Below, one piece after another: positions 37,959-45,473 of a stretch of DNA of 64,000 nucleotides. Each line of letters begins with the position of its first letter. Within the stretch, counting starts at the first letter, position 1. The stretch is taken from assembly GCF_021354595.1 (NCBI RefSeq), contig NZ_JADWYJ010000004.1, positions 496,001 to 560,000 of the forward strand. Direction: 5' to 3'. The translations under genes and the position numbers were made by a program. This DNA comes from Maribellus sp. CM-23 (GTDB taxonomy: Bacteria > Bacteroidota > Bacteroidia > Bacteroidales > Prolixibacteraceae). Under the pieces are notes generated by a model, which searched no databases, was not told the origin of the DNA, and saw only the letters and a list, made by a program, of their open reading frames with translations.

Positions 37959-39539
37959 ATGAAAAAAATAGTATATATTTTATTATCAGTATTTATTCTT
38001 TCTTCTTGTCAGGAAGATTTATTAACTACCGTGCCGGACGATCGTATCTCAACTGAGATTTTCTGGCAAACTGAAAACGATGCTATTCTGGCTGCAAATG
38101 CAGTGTATCCAACACTCGACGGGAATGCAATTTTTGCCTACGATGGAATTACCGATGTAGTGCATACCAACCGCTTGTTTGACGACAATTCCATAATCGA
38201 AGCAGGTAATGCAGATGCAACCTTGTCGAGGTTCTTAAACGAATGGGATGCAGATTACACGGCGATCAGACGAGTGAACGACTTTATGGAAAATATTGAC
38301 CGTATTGAAACCGATAACACCGGGCTTATCAACCGGCTTAAGGGCGAAGTGCGCACCATCAGGGCTTATCACTATACTAAATTAGCGATGTTGTTTGGCG
38401 ATGTCCCCTTGATTATTTCCAACATTAATGTGGAAGAAGGTAAAACCATCACCAGGGACGCAGTTTCTTCGATCTGGGATTTTGTATCGACCGAGCTTAC
38501 CCAAGCGGCAGAAGATCTGCCCAAAGAATATACCGGCGACGATAAAGGCCGCGTAACCAAAGGAGCTGCTTTGGCTTTAAAAGCCCGTGCAATGCTTTTT
38601 GCCGGTCGTTACTCAGAAGCGGCTACCGCTGCCAAACAGGTAATGGACCTGCAGGTGTATTCGCTGTATAATTCATACGAGGACCTTTTTCAGTACGAAG
38701 GTGAGAACTGTAACGAAGTAATTCTAGACCGACAATTTGCCAAAGATGTGTTGGCGAACAACTACTATAACGTTATTGGCCCCTGGAGCTTGATTCCGGG
38801 AAGTGCCGGTAGTGTTTATGTGCCTACTAAAAAGCTGATGGACATGTACGAAATGAAAAACGGTTTATCGATTACAGATTCTGAAAGTGGTTTCGATCCT
38901 CAAAATCCATACGAGAACCGCGATCCGCGCTTAAAGCAATCGGTTTTTGTTACGGGAGCAAGCCTGCCCAACGGAAAAACATTTAATTCAATTCCCGGAG
39001 ATGCGGCGGCTACAGACCCAGTTGGCGGAACTTTGTATACCACTGCTACCGGATGGAACATCAAAAAATACATTGCCAACAGCGATTTTGATACTCCGGC
39101 GAATTCAGGAATTAACCTGATCCTGATTCGCTACGCTGAGGTATTGCTTACTTATGCCGAAGCTAAAATTGAAATGAATGAAATTGATGCTTCTGTTTAC
39201 AGTGCCATCAACGACGTTCGGGCGAGGGAAAGTGTAGATATGCCCGCCATTGCTTCTTCATTATCGCAGGGCCAACTGAGAGACATCGTGCGCAAGGAAC
39301 GTACTATTGAGTTGGCTTTTGAAGGAACCCGTTTGTTTGATATTCGGCGCTGGAGAATTGCTCACGAAGTAATGCCCGGCAAGGTATACGGCATGACCTA
39401 CAACGATAATGGCACATTGGTAACCGTCAATATCGACGGGTACAACCGTGTATTTGATGAGGGGCGCGATTATCTGTGGCCAATCCCGCAAAGGGAAAGA
39501 GAATTGAATCCAAATTTGGAGCAGAATCCAAAATATTAA
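37959..39539 (+). CDS. SusD/RagB-like surface lipoprotein
   Basis: This 526-residue protein has acyl Cys17 (FILSSC). SusD-family marks include STEIFWQTENDAILAANAVYP, AYHYTKLAMLFGDVPLI, RYAEVLLTYAEAKIEMNE, RKERTIELAFEGTRLFDIRRW and the C-terminal YLWPIPQRERELNPNLEQNP. It is the partner of the STN-type SusC just upstream. A terminator follows within 25 bases. Confidence 0.95.
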   Translation: MKKIVYILLSVFILSSCQEDLLTTVPDDRISTEIFWQTENDAILAANAVYPTLDGNAIFAYDGITDVVHTNRLFDDNSIIEAGNADATLSRFLNEWDADYTAIRRVNDFMENIDRIETDNTGLINRLKGEVRTIRAYHYTKLAMLFGDVPLIISNINVEEGKTITRDAVSSIWDFVSTELTQAAEDLPKEYTGDDKGRVTKGAALALKARAMLFAGRYSEAATAAKQVMDLQVYSLYNSYEDLFQYEGENCNEVILDRQFAKDVLANNYYNVIGPWSLIPGSAGSVYVPTKKLMDMYEMKNGLSITDSESGFDPQNPYENRDPRLKQSVFVTGASLPNGKTFNSIPGDAAATDPVGGTLYTTATGWNIKKYIANSDFDTPANSGINLILIRYAEVLLTYAEAKIEMNEIDASVYSAINDVRARESVDMPAIASSLSQGQLRDIVRKERTIELAFEGTRLFDIRRWRIAHEVMPGKVYGMTYNDNGTLVTVNIDGYNRVFDEGRDYLWPIPQRERELNPNLEQNPKY

Positions 39540-39559
39540 TAGCTATTTTCATTGAAGTG

Positions 39560-39594
39560 AAAGGGTAAGGGACTGTTAACTCTTACCCTTTTTT
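39560..39594 (+). terminator. Intrinsic terminator after susD, locus 2
   Basis: A stem AAAGGGTAAG/CTTACCCTTT with a 12-base loop, followed by a T run. The final T overlaps the -7 box of the next promoter, so termination of susCD and initiation of the sulfatase gene are back to back. Confidence 0.8.
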
Positions 39595-39601
39595 ATCTTT
39601 G
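39594..39601 (+). promoter_or_regulatory. -7 box of probable sulfatase promoter
   Basis: TATCTTTG fits TAnnTTTG, 58 bases before the sulfatase start and directly after the susD terminator. No convincing -33 box was found, because that position lies in the terminator hairpin. Confidence 0.5.
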
Positions 39602-39658
39602 TCCAGAATCCCGGTATAAAGGAAAAGAAAAGGGGACATTAAACGTAATTTGAAATTG

Positions 39659-41113
39659 ATGAAGATGAAAAAGATGCGCATTCTTATTGCACTACTTCCA
39701 TATTTATTACTAGGAAATTCATGCTCTCACACCAGCGAGCAGGAAACCACCCAAAAACCCAACGTGGTGCTGATTTATCTCGACGACAGTGGATACGGAG
39801 ATTACGAACACAACGGAAATCCTGCCATTAAAACACCTCATATCACCCAATTAAAGCAGGGAGGAATTAATTTTACGCAGTTTTATGTCTCTTCTCCGGC
39901 ATGTTCAGCATCACGTTATTCGCTGCTGACCGGGCGATATCCGGGGCGATCGGGACTGGGATCGTGGGTAATCGGGCCCAATTCAGAAAAACACATTCAC
40001 GAAGACGAGCTAACGCTTGCCGAGGGACTAAAATCGGTCGGGTATAAAACGGGGATGTTTGGAAAGTGGCACCTGGGAACTCCCAATCAGAACAACGATT
40101 TTTCTGAGCTTACCTTGCCGCTGGCGCATGGCTTTGATGAATGGATCGGAACCAATGTATCGCACGACTACGATATTTCCATGCTCCTGAAAAGCGATCC
40201 TAATGGTAAAAATCCAATACCCGGATACAATTTGATTGCAAAAGACTTGCCTTCCGACAAACTGGCATCTGAATCATTAACCGGCGTATGTACAAAGGCC
40301 GCTGTTGATTTTATCAAACGGAACAAAGAGAATCCGTTCTTTGCCTATATTCCTTACAATATGCCGCATTTGGGACTTTTTGTAAGCGATAAATACAAAG
40401 GCACCTCGCGTAACGGTGTGCTGGGAGATGTGATGGAAGAACTCGATGCATCCATCGGGGAAATTTGCCAGGCCTTGGAAGACATAGGTGTGAAGGAAAA
40501 TACCATCGTTATTTTGTCGTCGGATAACGGACCATGGATTCGTTTTAGCGATCAGTCGGAGTCCAAGTATGGAGATACACGTTTGCAGGTAGGCTATGCC
40601 ACTCCGTTTCGCGATGGCAAAGGCTCAACCTGGGAAGGTGGACATCGTGTGGCCGGAATCATTAACTGGCCGGCACACATTAACGGAAACCGAAACGAGC
40701 AAACTCCGGTGAGTACGCTGGATATATTGCCCACCCTGTTTGCCATAGCCGGTGTGGAATTGCCCGCCGACAGAACCATTGACGGGCGTGATATCCGGTC
40801 GCTGCTTATGCCGGGAGAATATAAAGATACATCGGGTGAGTTTGAATTTCTCTATTCGTATGCTGATAACCAGCCTTCGGCCATTCGGAAAGGCCCCTGG
40901 AAGTTGCACGTTCGTATCGGCTCTCAAACCGGAAATAACTATGGTTTTGAGGCATCCCGCGAAAAGCCATTGCTGTTTCAGGTGGAAAAAGATTTGGGTG
41001 AAAGGATAGATGTGGCTGAACAGGAACCCGAAAAAGTGGGTGAAATGTTGTCCGATTTGGAAAAACTTGAACAGCAAATAAAAGAAGAAGGATCTTTCTG
41101 GGATAAGAATTAG
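39659..41113 (+). CDS. Arylsulfatase-family lipoprotein (formylglycine Cys-type)
   Basis: This 484-residue sulfatase has a lipoprotein signal (acyl Cys22, LLGNSC). The metal site LDDSGYGD is at 41-48. The formylglycine signature CSASRYSLLTG starts at Cys82, which a separate maturation enzyme not in this window must convert. Further family motifs are GKWHLG, VILSSDNGPW and WEGGHRVAGI. It hydrolyses sulfate esters, probably from the glycan imported by the preceding SusCD. Start choice: ATG 39659; TTG 39650 and ATG 39665 are alternatives. The released sulfate could be taken up by the SLC13 transporter at 9056, though the two loci are separate. Confidence 0.92.
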   Translation: MKMKKMRILIALLPYLLLGNSCSHTSEQETTQKPNVVLIYLDDSGYGDYEHNGNPAIKTPHITQLKQGGINFTQFYVSSPACSASRYSLLTGRYPGRSGLGSWVIGPNSEKHIHEDELTLAEGLKSVGYKTGMFGKWHLGTPNQNNDFSELTLPLAHGFDEWIGTNVSHDYDISMLLKSDPNGKNPIPGYNLIAKDLPSDKLASESLTGVCTKAAVDFIKRNKENPFFAYIPYNMPHLGLFVSDKYKGTSRNGVLGDVMEELDASIGEICQALEDIGVKENTIVILSSDNGPWIRFSDQSESKYGDTRLQVGYATPFRDGKGSTWEGGHRVAGIINWPAHINGNRNEQTPVSTLDILPTLFAIAGVELPADRTIDGRDIRSLLMPGEYKDTSGEFEFLYSYADNQPSAIRKGPWKLHVRIGSQTGNNYGFEASREKPLLFQVEKDLGERIDVAEQEPEKVGEMLSDLEKLEQQIKEEGSFWDKN

Positions 41114-41231
41114 TACTGTCCGGGAAAAGGCAACTATTTCGACAATTCATTTTACTACGCTGCGCTGCAACTGATTCTTTAGCAACAGCGTTGCGATAAT
41201 ATTTATAGAAAATTCCAGACGAAAAAAACAA

Positions 41232-41244
41232 GCCCCGTCGGGGC
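41232..41244. repeat. GC-rich palindrome, REP-like
   Basis: GCCCCG-T-CGGGGC is a perfect 13-base palindrome in otherwise AT-rich intergenic DNA. It would also form a very stable hairpin in either strand's RNA. The downstream context GGAACATT suggests a dispersed extragenic repeat, but no second copy lies in this window. Confidence 0.5.
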
Positions 41245-41271
41245 GGAACATTCTTAATTGTTTAACGGGCC

Positions 41272-41370
41272 AACGTTACCATAACGTTCGTTCCCCCGAA
41301 CCAAAGTGGAGTAACGTTACCATAACGTTGGGCCGCCCAAACAAAAATGGAGCAAGGTTACTGTCAATTT
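41272..41370. repeat. 41-base-period array of palindromic sites upstream of cstA-like gene
   Basis: AACGTTA-CCA-TAACGTT, a perfect 17-base inverted repeat, occurs at 41272-41288 and again at 41313-41329, exactly 41 bases apart. A third, degenerate copy begins at 41354 (AAGGTTAC, 11 of 17 matching). The intervening parts also contain palindromes (TTGGGC-C-GCCCAA at 41328-41340). With a predicted transcription start near 41413 the site centres fall near -133, -92 and -51, close to four helical turns apart. This suits cooperative binding by a dimeric regulator, or a dispersed repeat element. Confidence 0.7.
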
Positions 41371-41376
41371 TAAGCG

Positions 41377-41406
41377 TTTTCCAGGATGATTGGCAGCATA
41401 TTTTTG
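41377..41406 (+). promoter_or_regulatory. Possible promoter of cstA-like gene
   Basis: TATTTTTG (41399-41406) matches TAnnTTTG. TTTT (41377-41380) lies 18 bases upstream as an imperfect -33 box. The leader would be about 147 bases. Confidence 0.45.
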
Positions 41407-41559
41407 CTATTTTTCGCATCGTAATTTTAAACCAATTAAAACGTATCCCATCGACGCGCCAACGCTTGGTTCCCTTTTGTGGAGTTTTGGGTTGTTGCGG
41501 AGATACTGGTGTCGGAAGAAAAAAGGCACCGGTTTTACGGATGGATAAGCTAAACGACT

Positions 41560-43008
41560 ATGATCACTTTTTTTGTTTCTCTGATAATTCTGATCCTCGG
41601 ATATATTTTCTATTCCCGCATTGTTGAACGCATTGACGGCATTGATGCCACCCGCGAAACACCCGCCTATTCAATGAAAGACGGAGTGGATTATTTGCCC
41701 TTGCCCTGGTGGCGCATTTTTTTGATCCAGTTTCTGAACATTGCCGGACTGGGGCCCATTTTCGGAGCCATTGCCGGTGCCATGTGGGGCCCGGTGGCCT
41801 TTTTGTGGATTGTGCTGGGATCGGTATTTGCCGGCGCTGTACACGATTATTTTTCGGGCATGCTATCGATCAAACACCGGGGATTAAGCATTACCGAGAT
41901 TGTTGGTATCTATCTCGGAAAAGGAACGAAGCAAGTGATGCGCGGGTTTACTGTGATTCTGATGATCATTGTGGGCGCCGTGTTTATTATGGGACCGGCA
42001 AAAATCCTGGCAGGTCTTACGCCTGGTGCGCTTTCCATTACCTTTTGGGTGTGGGTGGTGTTTGTCTACTACCTGCTGGCCACCATGTTGCCCATCGATA
42101 AAATAATCGGCCGGTTTTACCCGATTTTTGGTTTTGCACTGGTTTTTATGGCACTCGGTTTAATCATTGCGCTTTTTGTAAAAGGCTATCAAATTCCGGA
42201 GCTGAACCTGGCAAATATTACCAATTTTCATTCGGGAGCGGATAAATTCCCGATTTTCCCGATGTTGTTTATCACCATTGCCTGTGGGGCTATTTCGGGC
42301 TTTCATGCCACGCAATCGCCGTTGATGGCACGTTGCCTTACCAATGAAAAGTACGGGCGTAGGGTGTTTTACGGAGCCATGATCACCGAAGGTGTGGTGG
42401 CTTTGATTTGGGCCGCTATCGGAATGAGTTTCTTTGGCGGAATCAGGGAACTAAACGATGTGATGAACGCCAACAACGGGAATGCGGCCTTTATTGTCAA
42501 TGAAATTTCCAACTCCCTGCTGGGAACCTTGGGTGGGATACTGGCTTTACTGGGGGTTGTAGCTGCGCCCATTACCTCGGGCGATACCGCGTTCAGAAGT
42601 GCACGTTTGATTGTGGCCGATTTTCTGCGCGTGGAGCAGAAGTCCATCAAAAATCGCTTGGCGATCAGTATTCCGCTGTTTGTTATCGGTTTTCTGCTGA
42701 CACAAATCGATTTTAGCATTATCTGGAGGTATTTTGCGTGGTCGAATCAAACACTGGCTACCGTGGTCCTTTGGACCATCACAGTTTACTTGCTGAAAGA
42801 GCAGAAGTTCTATTGGATAACGCTGGTGCCGGCCGTGTTTATGACCGCCGTTATTACCACTTACCTGATGTTTGCGCCGGAAGGATTTTCACTTTCCAAA
42901 GAAATATCGTATTCGGTAGGAGGGGCTGTTTCTGCGCTTGCCCTGGCTTCGTTTTTTGTGTACCAGAGAGCGCATAAAAAAATGAAAGTGAAACAAGCTG
43001 CTTATTAG
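41560..43008 (+). CDS. CstA-family (carbon starvation) membrane transporter
   Basis: This 482-residue multi-pass inner-membrane protein of the CstA family shows the typical motifs FLNIAGLGPIFGAIAGAMWG, GSVFAGAVHDYFSGMLS, FHATQSPLMARCL and GVVAAPITSGDTAFRSARL. Characterised relatives import peptides or pyruvate during carbon starvation. It is shorter than E. coli CstA, as is common in Bacteroidota. It converges with a dipeptide epimerase gene (gap 43 bases) in a peptidoglycan-peptide gene cluster. Uptake of alanyl-glutamate or other stem-peptide products is therefore a reasonable hypothesis. The promoter region upstream carries an unusual palindrome array. Confidence 0.88.
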   Translation: MITFFVSLIILILGYIFYSRIVERIDGIDATRETPAYSMKDGVDYLPLPWWRIFLIQFLNIAGLGPIFGAIAGAMWGPVAFLWIVLGSVFAGAVHDYFSGMLSIKHRGLSITEIVGIYLGKGTKQVMRGFTVILMIIVGAVFIMGPAKILAGLTPGALSITFWVWVVFVYYLLATMLPIDKIIGRFYPIFGFALVFMALGLIIALFVKGYQIPELNLANITNFHSGADKFPIFPMLFITIACGAISGFHATQSPLMARCLTNEKYGRRVFYGAMITEGVVALIWAAIGMSFFGGIRELNDVMNANNGNAAFIVNEISNSLLGTLGGILALLGVVAAPITSGDTAFRSARLIVADFLRVEQKSIKNRLAISIPLFVIGFLLTQIDFSIIWRYFAWSNQTLATVVLWTITVYLLKEQKFYWITLVPAVFMTAVITTYLMFAPEGFSLSKEISYSVGGAVSALALASFFVYQRAHKKMKVKQAAY

Positions 43009-43051
43009 GCAGAATGCTTCACTTTGATAATTATTCTATGAAGGTTGAGAT

Positions 43052-44188
43052 CTATCCCAATGGCTGAATTCCGATTCCGGGTGCATCAATCAAGGTAATT
43101 TTTCCTTCTTTTACCAGAACGCCACTAAATACGTCGTTGCTGATCAGCAGGTTGCCATCCAGGTCGGCCCAGTCAACTTTGGGTGCCAGTTGTGCGGCAG
43201 CGGAAACGGCGCAGGAAGTTTCGGTCATACAACCGATCATCACTTTCATATCCAAAGCACGGGCGAGCGTAATCATTTTGTGTGCTTCCCGCATTCCGGT
43301 GCATTTCATCAGTTTAATATTGATGCCGGAGTAAATACCGTGTGCTTTCTTCACATCGGGGAGACGTTGCAAGGCTTCATCGGCAATAATCGGCAGCGGA
43401 CTGTGTTGTGTCAGCCAGGCAATGTCGTCGATGGCCGTTTTGGGCATGGGCTGTTCCACAAACTCAATCCCTTTTTCCTGCAACCAATGTGTCATTTCCA
43501 GTGCATGTTTTTTATCGGTCCAGCCCTGGTTTACATCCACACACATGGGCACATCGGTTACCGCACGGATGGTTTCAATCATCTGTTTGTCGTTGTCGCG
43601 GCCCAGTTTTACTTTCAGAATTTTAAACTCTGCAGCTTCTTTTACTTTTTGCCTGACCACCTCGTCGGTGTCAATCCCAATGGTGAACGAGGTATTCGGG
43701 GTGTCTTCCGCATTAAATCCCCAGATTTTGTACCAGGGTTGCCCCATTATTTTTCCAAGCAGGTCGTGCAGAGCAATGTCAACCGAGGCTTTGGCAGCGC
43801 AGTTGCCTTCGGCTTTTTGGTCCACATATTCCAGTATCTCATCCAATCGAAACGGATTATTAAACTGCCCCAGATCAAGCGAGCTCAGAAAACTGGTGGC
43901 AGTTGCGTGGCTCTCGCCCAGGTAAGGCGGCATGGAAGCTTCCCCGTAGCCGATAACTCCGTCGTACTCAATCTCAGTTAGCATCACCGGAGTTGTGGTG
44001 CGCGAACTTCCTGCAAGCGTGAAAGTATGTTTCAGTTGCAGGTCGTAGGGTTTAAACCGAAGTTTCAAACCGCTTTTTAGTGTTTTTGCTTGCTTCTTGC
44101 TCATCGATGCAAATGTATTAACTCCTGCCATTCCGGCAACGGATAATAAACCGGCTGAGCGAATAAATGTCCTTCTTGACTGTTCCAT
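43052..44188 (-). CDS. L-Ala-D/L-Glu epimerase-type enolase superfamily enzyme with Tat signal
   Basis: This 378-residue protein opens with a twin-arginine leader (SRRTFIRSAG, residues 4-13). The rest matches dipeptide epimerases (YkfB/YcjG type): catalytic KVK at 192-194, metal ligands Asp218 (VDVNQGW), Glu245 (FVEQP) and Asp270 (ADEA), and a late Lys in INIKLMK. The reaction converts L-Ala-D-Glu from peptidoglycan to L-Ala-L-Glu. Known homologues are mostly cytosolic, so an exported form is notable and implies periplasmic epimerisation before uptake. It is the last gene of a minus-strand run, directly downstream of an NlpC/P60 endopeptidase, the same pairing as ykfB-ykfC in Bacillus. Confidence 0.88.
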   Translation of the reverse strand: MEQSRRTFIRSAGLLSVAGMAGVNTFASMSKKQAKTLKSGLKLRFKPYDLQLKHTFTLAGSSRTTTPVMLTEIEYDGVIGYGEASMPPYLGESHATATSFLSSLDLGQFNNPFRLDEILEYVDQKAEGNCAAKASVDIALHDLLGKIMGQPWYKIWGFNAEDTPNTSFTIGIDTDEVVRQKVKEAAEFKILKVKLGRDNDKQMIETIRAVTDVPMCVDVNQGWTDKKHALEMTHWLQEKGIEFVEQPMPKTAIDDIAWLTQHSPLPIIADEALQRLPDVKKAHGIYSGINIKLMKCTGMREAHKMITLARALDMKVMIGCMTETSCAVSAAAQLAPKVDWADLDGNLLISNDVFSGVLVKEGKITLIDAPGIGIQPLG

Positions 44189-44227
44189 GATTCTAATAAT
44201 GCTTTTGCCTCTGTTTTTAACAATGAT

Positions 44228-45397
44228 CTAATTGTACCAGGGGTGATCTTTAATCGGAATGATTTGCTCCGTATTTAATGAATTTAAAACACGACAGGCA
44301 GCAACAAGCCTCTTTTTTAAGCCTTCGTCAAAATCTTCATCTTCCGCTTGAAAGCTGTTGATTTTTACCCTGCCCGAAGAATGAATAAAACGATCGTTGC
44401 CAATGAATAATCCCACATGCGTAATACGTTCTTTACTTCGTCCAAAAAACAACAAATCGCCCGGTTGAAACTGAAACTGGCTGATGTCGAGCTGTTCGCC
44501 GTAGAGCGCCTGCTGCGATGCATCGCGGGCCAGCATAACCCCCTGCGAATAGTAAGCGGTTTTGGTAAAGCCTGAGCAGTCAACTCCTTTGGTTGATGTT
44601 CCGCCCCACAAATAAGGTCTTCCCAGCAGTTTTTTTGCGGTTGCGATAATGTTCTCCACTTCGGGAGTAATGGCCTCCCATTCGCTGAAAAGGGCACAAT
44701 CGGCACTCGGGACAAAACCTTCGCGTCCGTCAGGGAATTTTACCTCAATAAACCCGTTGGTTTGTTGGCCACCTTCAAAAATACAACCCAGTACCAAATC
44801 AGAAACCGGTGCTGCACCTGCTTTGGGAGCTTCCAGTACCGACCCGCTTATTTGGGTGAAAATGTAACGGTTGGAGGCTTTCCAGTTGTTTAGTTCACTT
44901 TGCGACAGCGAAACTATTCCACTGCCATATACCCAGCCAATGTACTGATCAGGTGTTTGAATACGGTACCAGCCACCTTCCTTGTCCAATAGTTTTATTG
45001 GTGTACCCATGAGGGTTTGAGAAACCATTTCTGCTGCATAATCGGGTGTTTTTCGCATCGGGATCACCGAAAGAGTAATTAGTCCCCAAACCTGCTCTTC
45101 GAGTTGCTCACCGGGTAAAATCCGGATGGAATCAACGACCTGAATTTGTGCCTTGCCCAAGGTATCCAGCAGAAAAGCATGTGCTTCTTTCAGGTTGGTT
45201 TCTCCTTTCAGTACCACCGTTCCCTGTTTCGTTTTTTCGATCTTGAAGTTTAAAACGGCCACCCGTTTGTCGGGGGCAAACCGCGCGGAAACATCTGATA
45301 GTAACGTGTCAAACTCCTGTTCGTTGGTGGCGGTATTGCATGCCCACACACTGAGCACGAGCGCTGCTATCCAAACTGACTTTATAAACCTTCTCAT
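44228..45397 (-). CDS. NlpC/P60 (C40) endopeptidase lipoprotein with SH3-like domains, YkfC-like
   Basis: This 389-residue lipoprotein has acyl Cys20 (VWAC). SH3b-like segments (about 115-255, with GGWYRIQTPDQYIGWVYGSG) precede the catalytic NlpC/P60 domain: Cys274 in GVDCSGF, His327 in ITHVGLF, His339 in FIHSSG. This architecture is that of gamma-D-glutamyl-L-diamino acid endopeptidases that cut the stem peptide after L-Ala-gamma-D-Glu. That dipeptide is the substrate of the epimerase 39 bases downstream. Upstream, after a 12-bp hairpin, lies susD, so this SusCD pair probably delivers murein peptides. Confidence 0.92.
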   Translation of the reverse strand: MRRFIKSVWIAALVLSVWACNTATNEQEFDTLLSDVSARFAPDKRVAVLNFKIEKTKQGTVVLKGETNLKEAHAFLLDTLGKAQIQVVDSIRILPGEQLEEQVWGLITLSVIPMRKTPDYAAEMVSQTLMGTPIKLLDKEGGWYRIQTPDQYIGWVYGSGIVSLSQSELNNWKASNRYIFTQISGSVLEAPKAGAAPVSDLVLGCIFEGGQQTNGFIEVKFPDGREGFVPSADCALFSEWEAITPEVENIIATAKKLLGRPYLWGGTSTKGVDCSGFTKTAYYSQGVMLARDASQQALYGEQLDISQFQFQPGDLLFFGRSKERITHVGLFIGNDRFIHSSGRVKINSFQAEDEDFDEGLKKRLVAACRVLNSLNTEQIIPIKDHPWYN

Positions 45398-45432
45398 AAT
45401 AAATGTAAATCAACTAATTACAAAAGTAATGC

Positions 45433-45461
45433 AAGGGAAGGATTCAATCAATCCTTCCCTT
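45433..45461 (-). terminator. Strong hairpin after susD (attenuator or terminator), muropeptide locus
   Basis: Perfect 12-bp stem AAGGGAAGGATT/AATCCTTCCCTT with a five-base loop, 12 bases after the susD stop. On the minus strand no long T run follows, so it may stabilise the 3' end of susCD mRNA or terminate partially before the peptidase and epimerase genes. Confidence 0.65.
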
Positions 45462-45473
45462 ATGTTCTTAAAA

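Larger units (their letters stand above)
41114..41559. other. Repeat-rich intergenic region upstream of cstA-like gene
   Basis: No gene. In order it holds an inverted repeat GCAAC-AGC-GTTGC (41182-41194), a 13-base palindrome GCCCCGTCGGGGC (41232-41244) followed by GGAACATT, a 41-base-period array of palindromes (41272-41370, entered separately) and a probable promoter (41377-41406). The first part resembles a REP-like repetitive extragenic element. A short frame starting at 41328 has no protein-like character. Confidence 0.6.

Noticed and set aside
41272..41370. Palindrome array considered as a CRISPR array
   Set aside because: Only two perfect units and one decayed unit, internal dyad symmetry, related rather than unique spacers, and no cas genes nearby.
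41328..41627. Plus-strand frame of 99 codons before and overlapping cstA
   Set aside because: It begins in the palindrome array, lacks family features and overlaps the certain start of the transporter.
43190..43981. Long frame (263 codons) on the plus strand opposite the epimerase gene
   Set aside because: It lies wholly inside a gene with intact catalytic motifs on the other strand and encodes a His/Phe-rich sequence with no family character.
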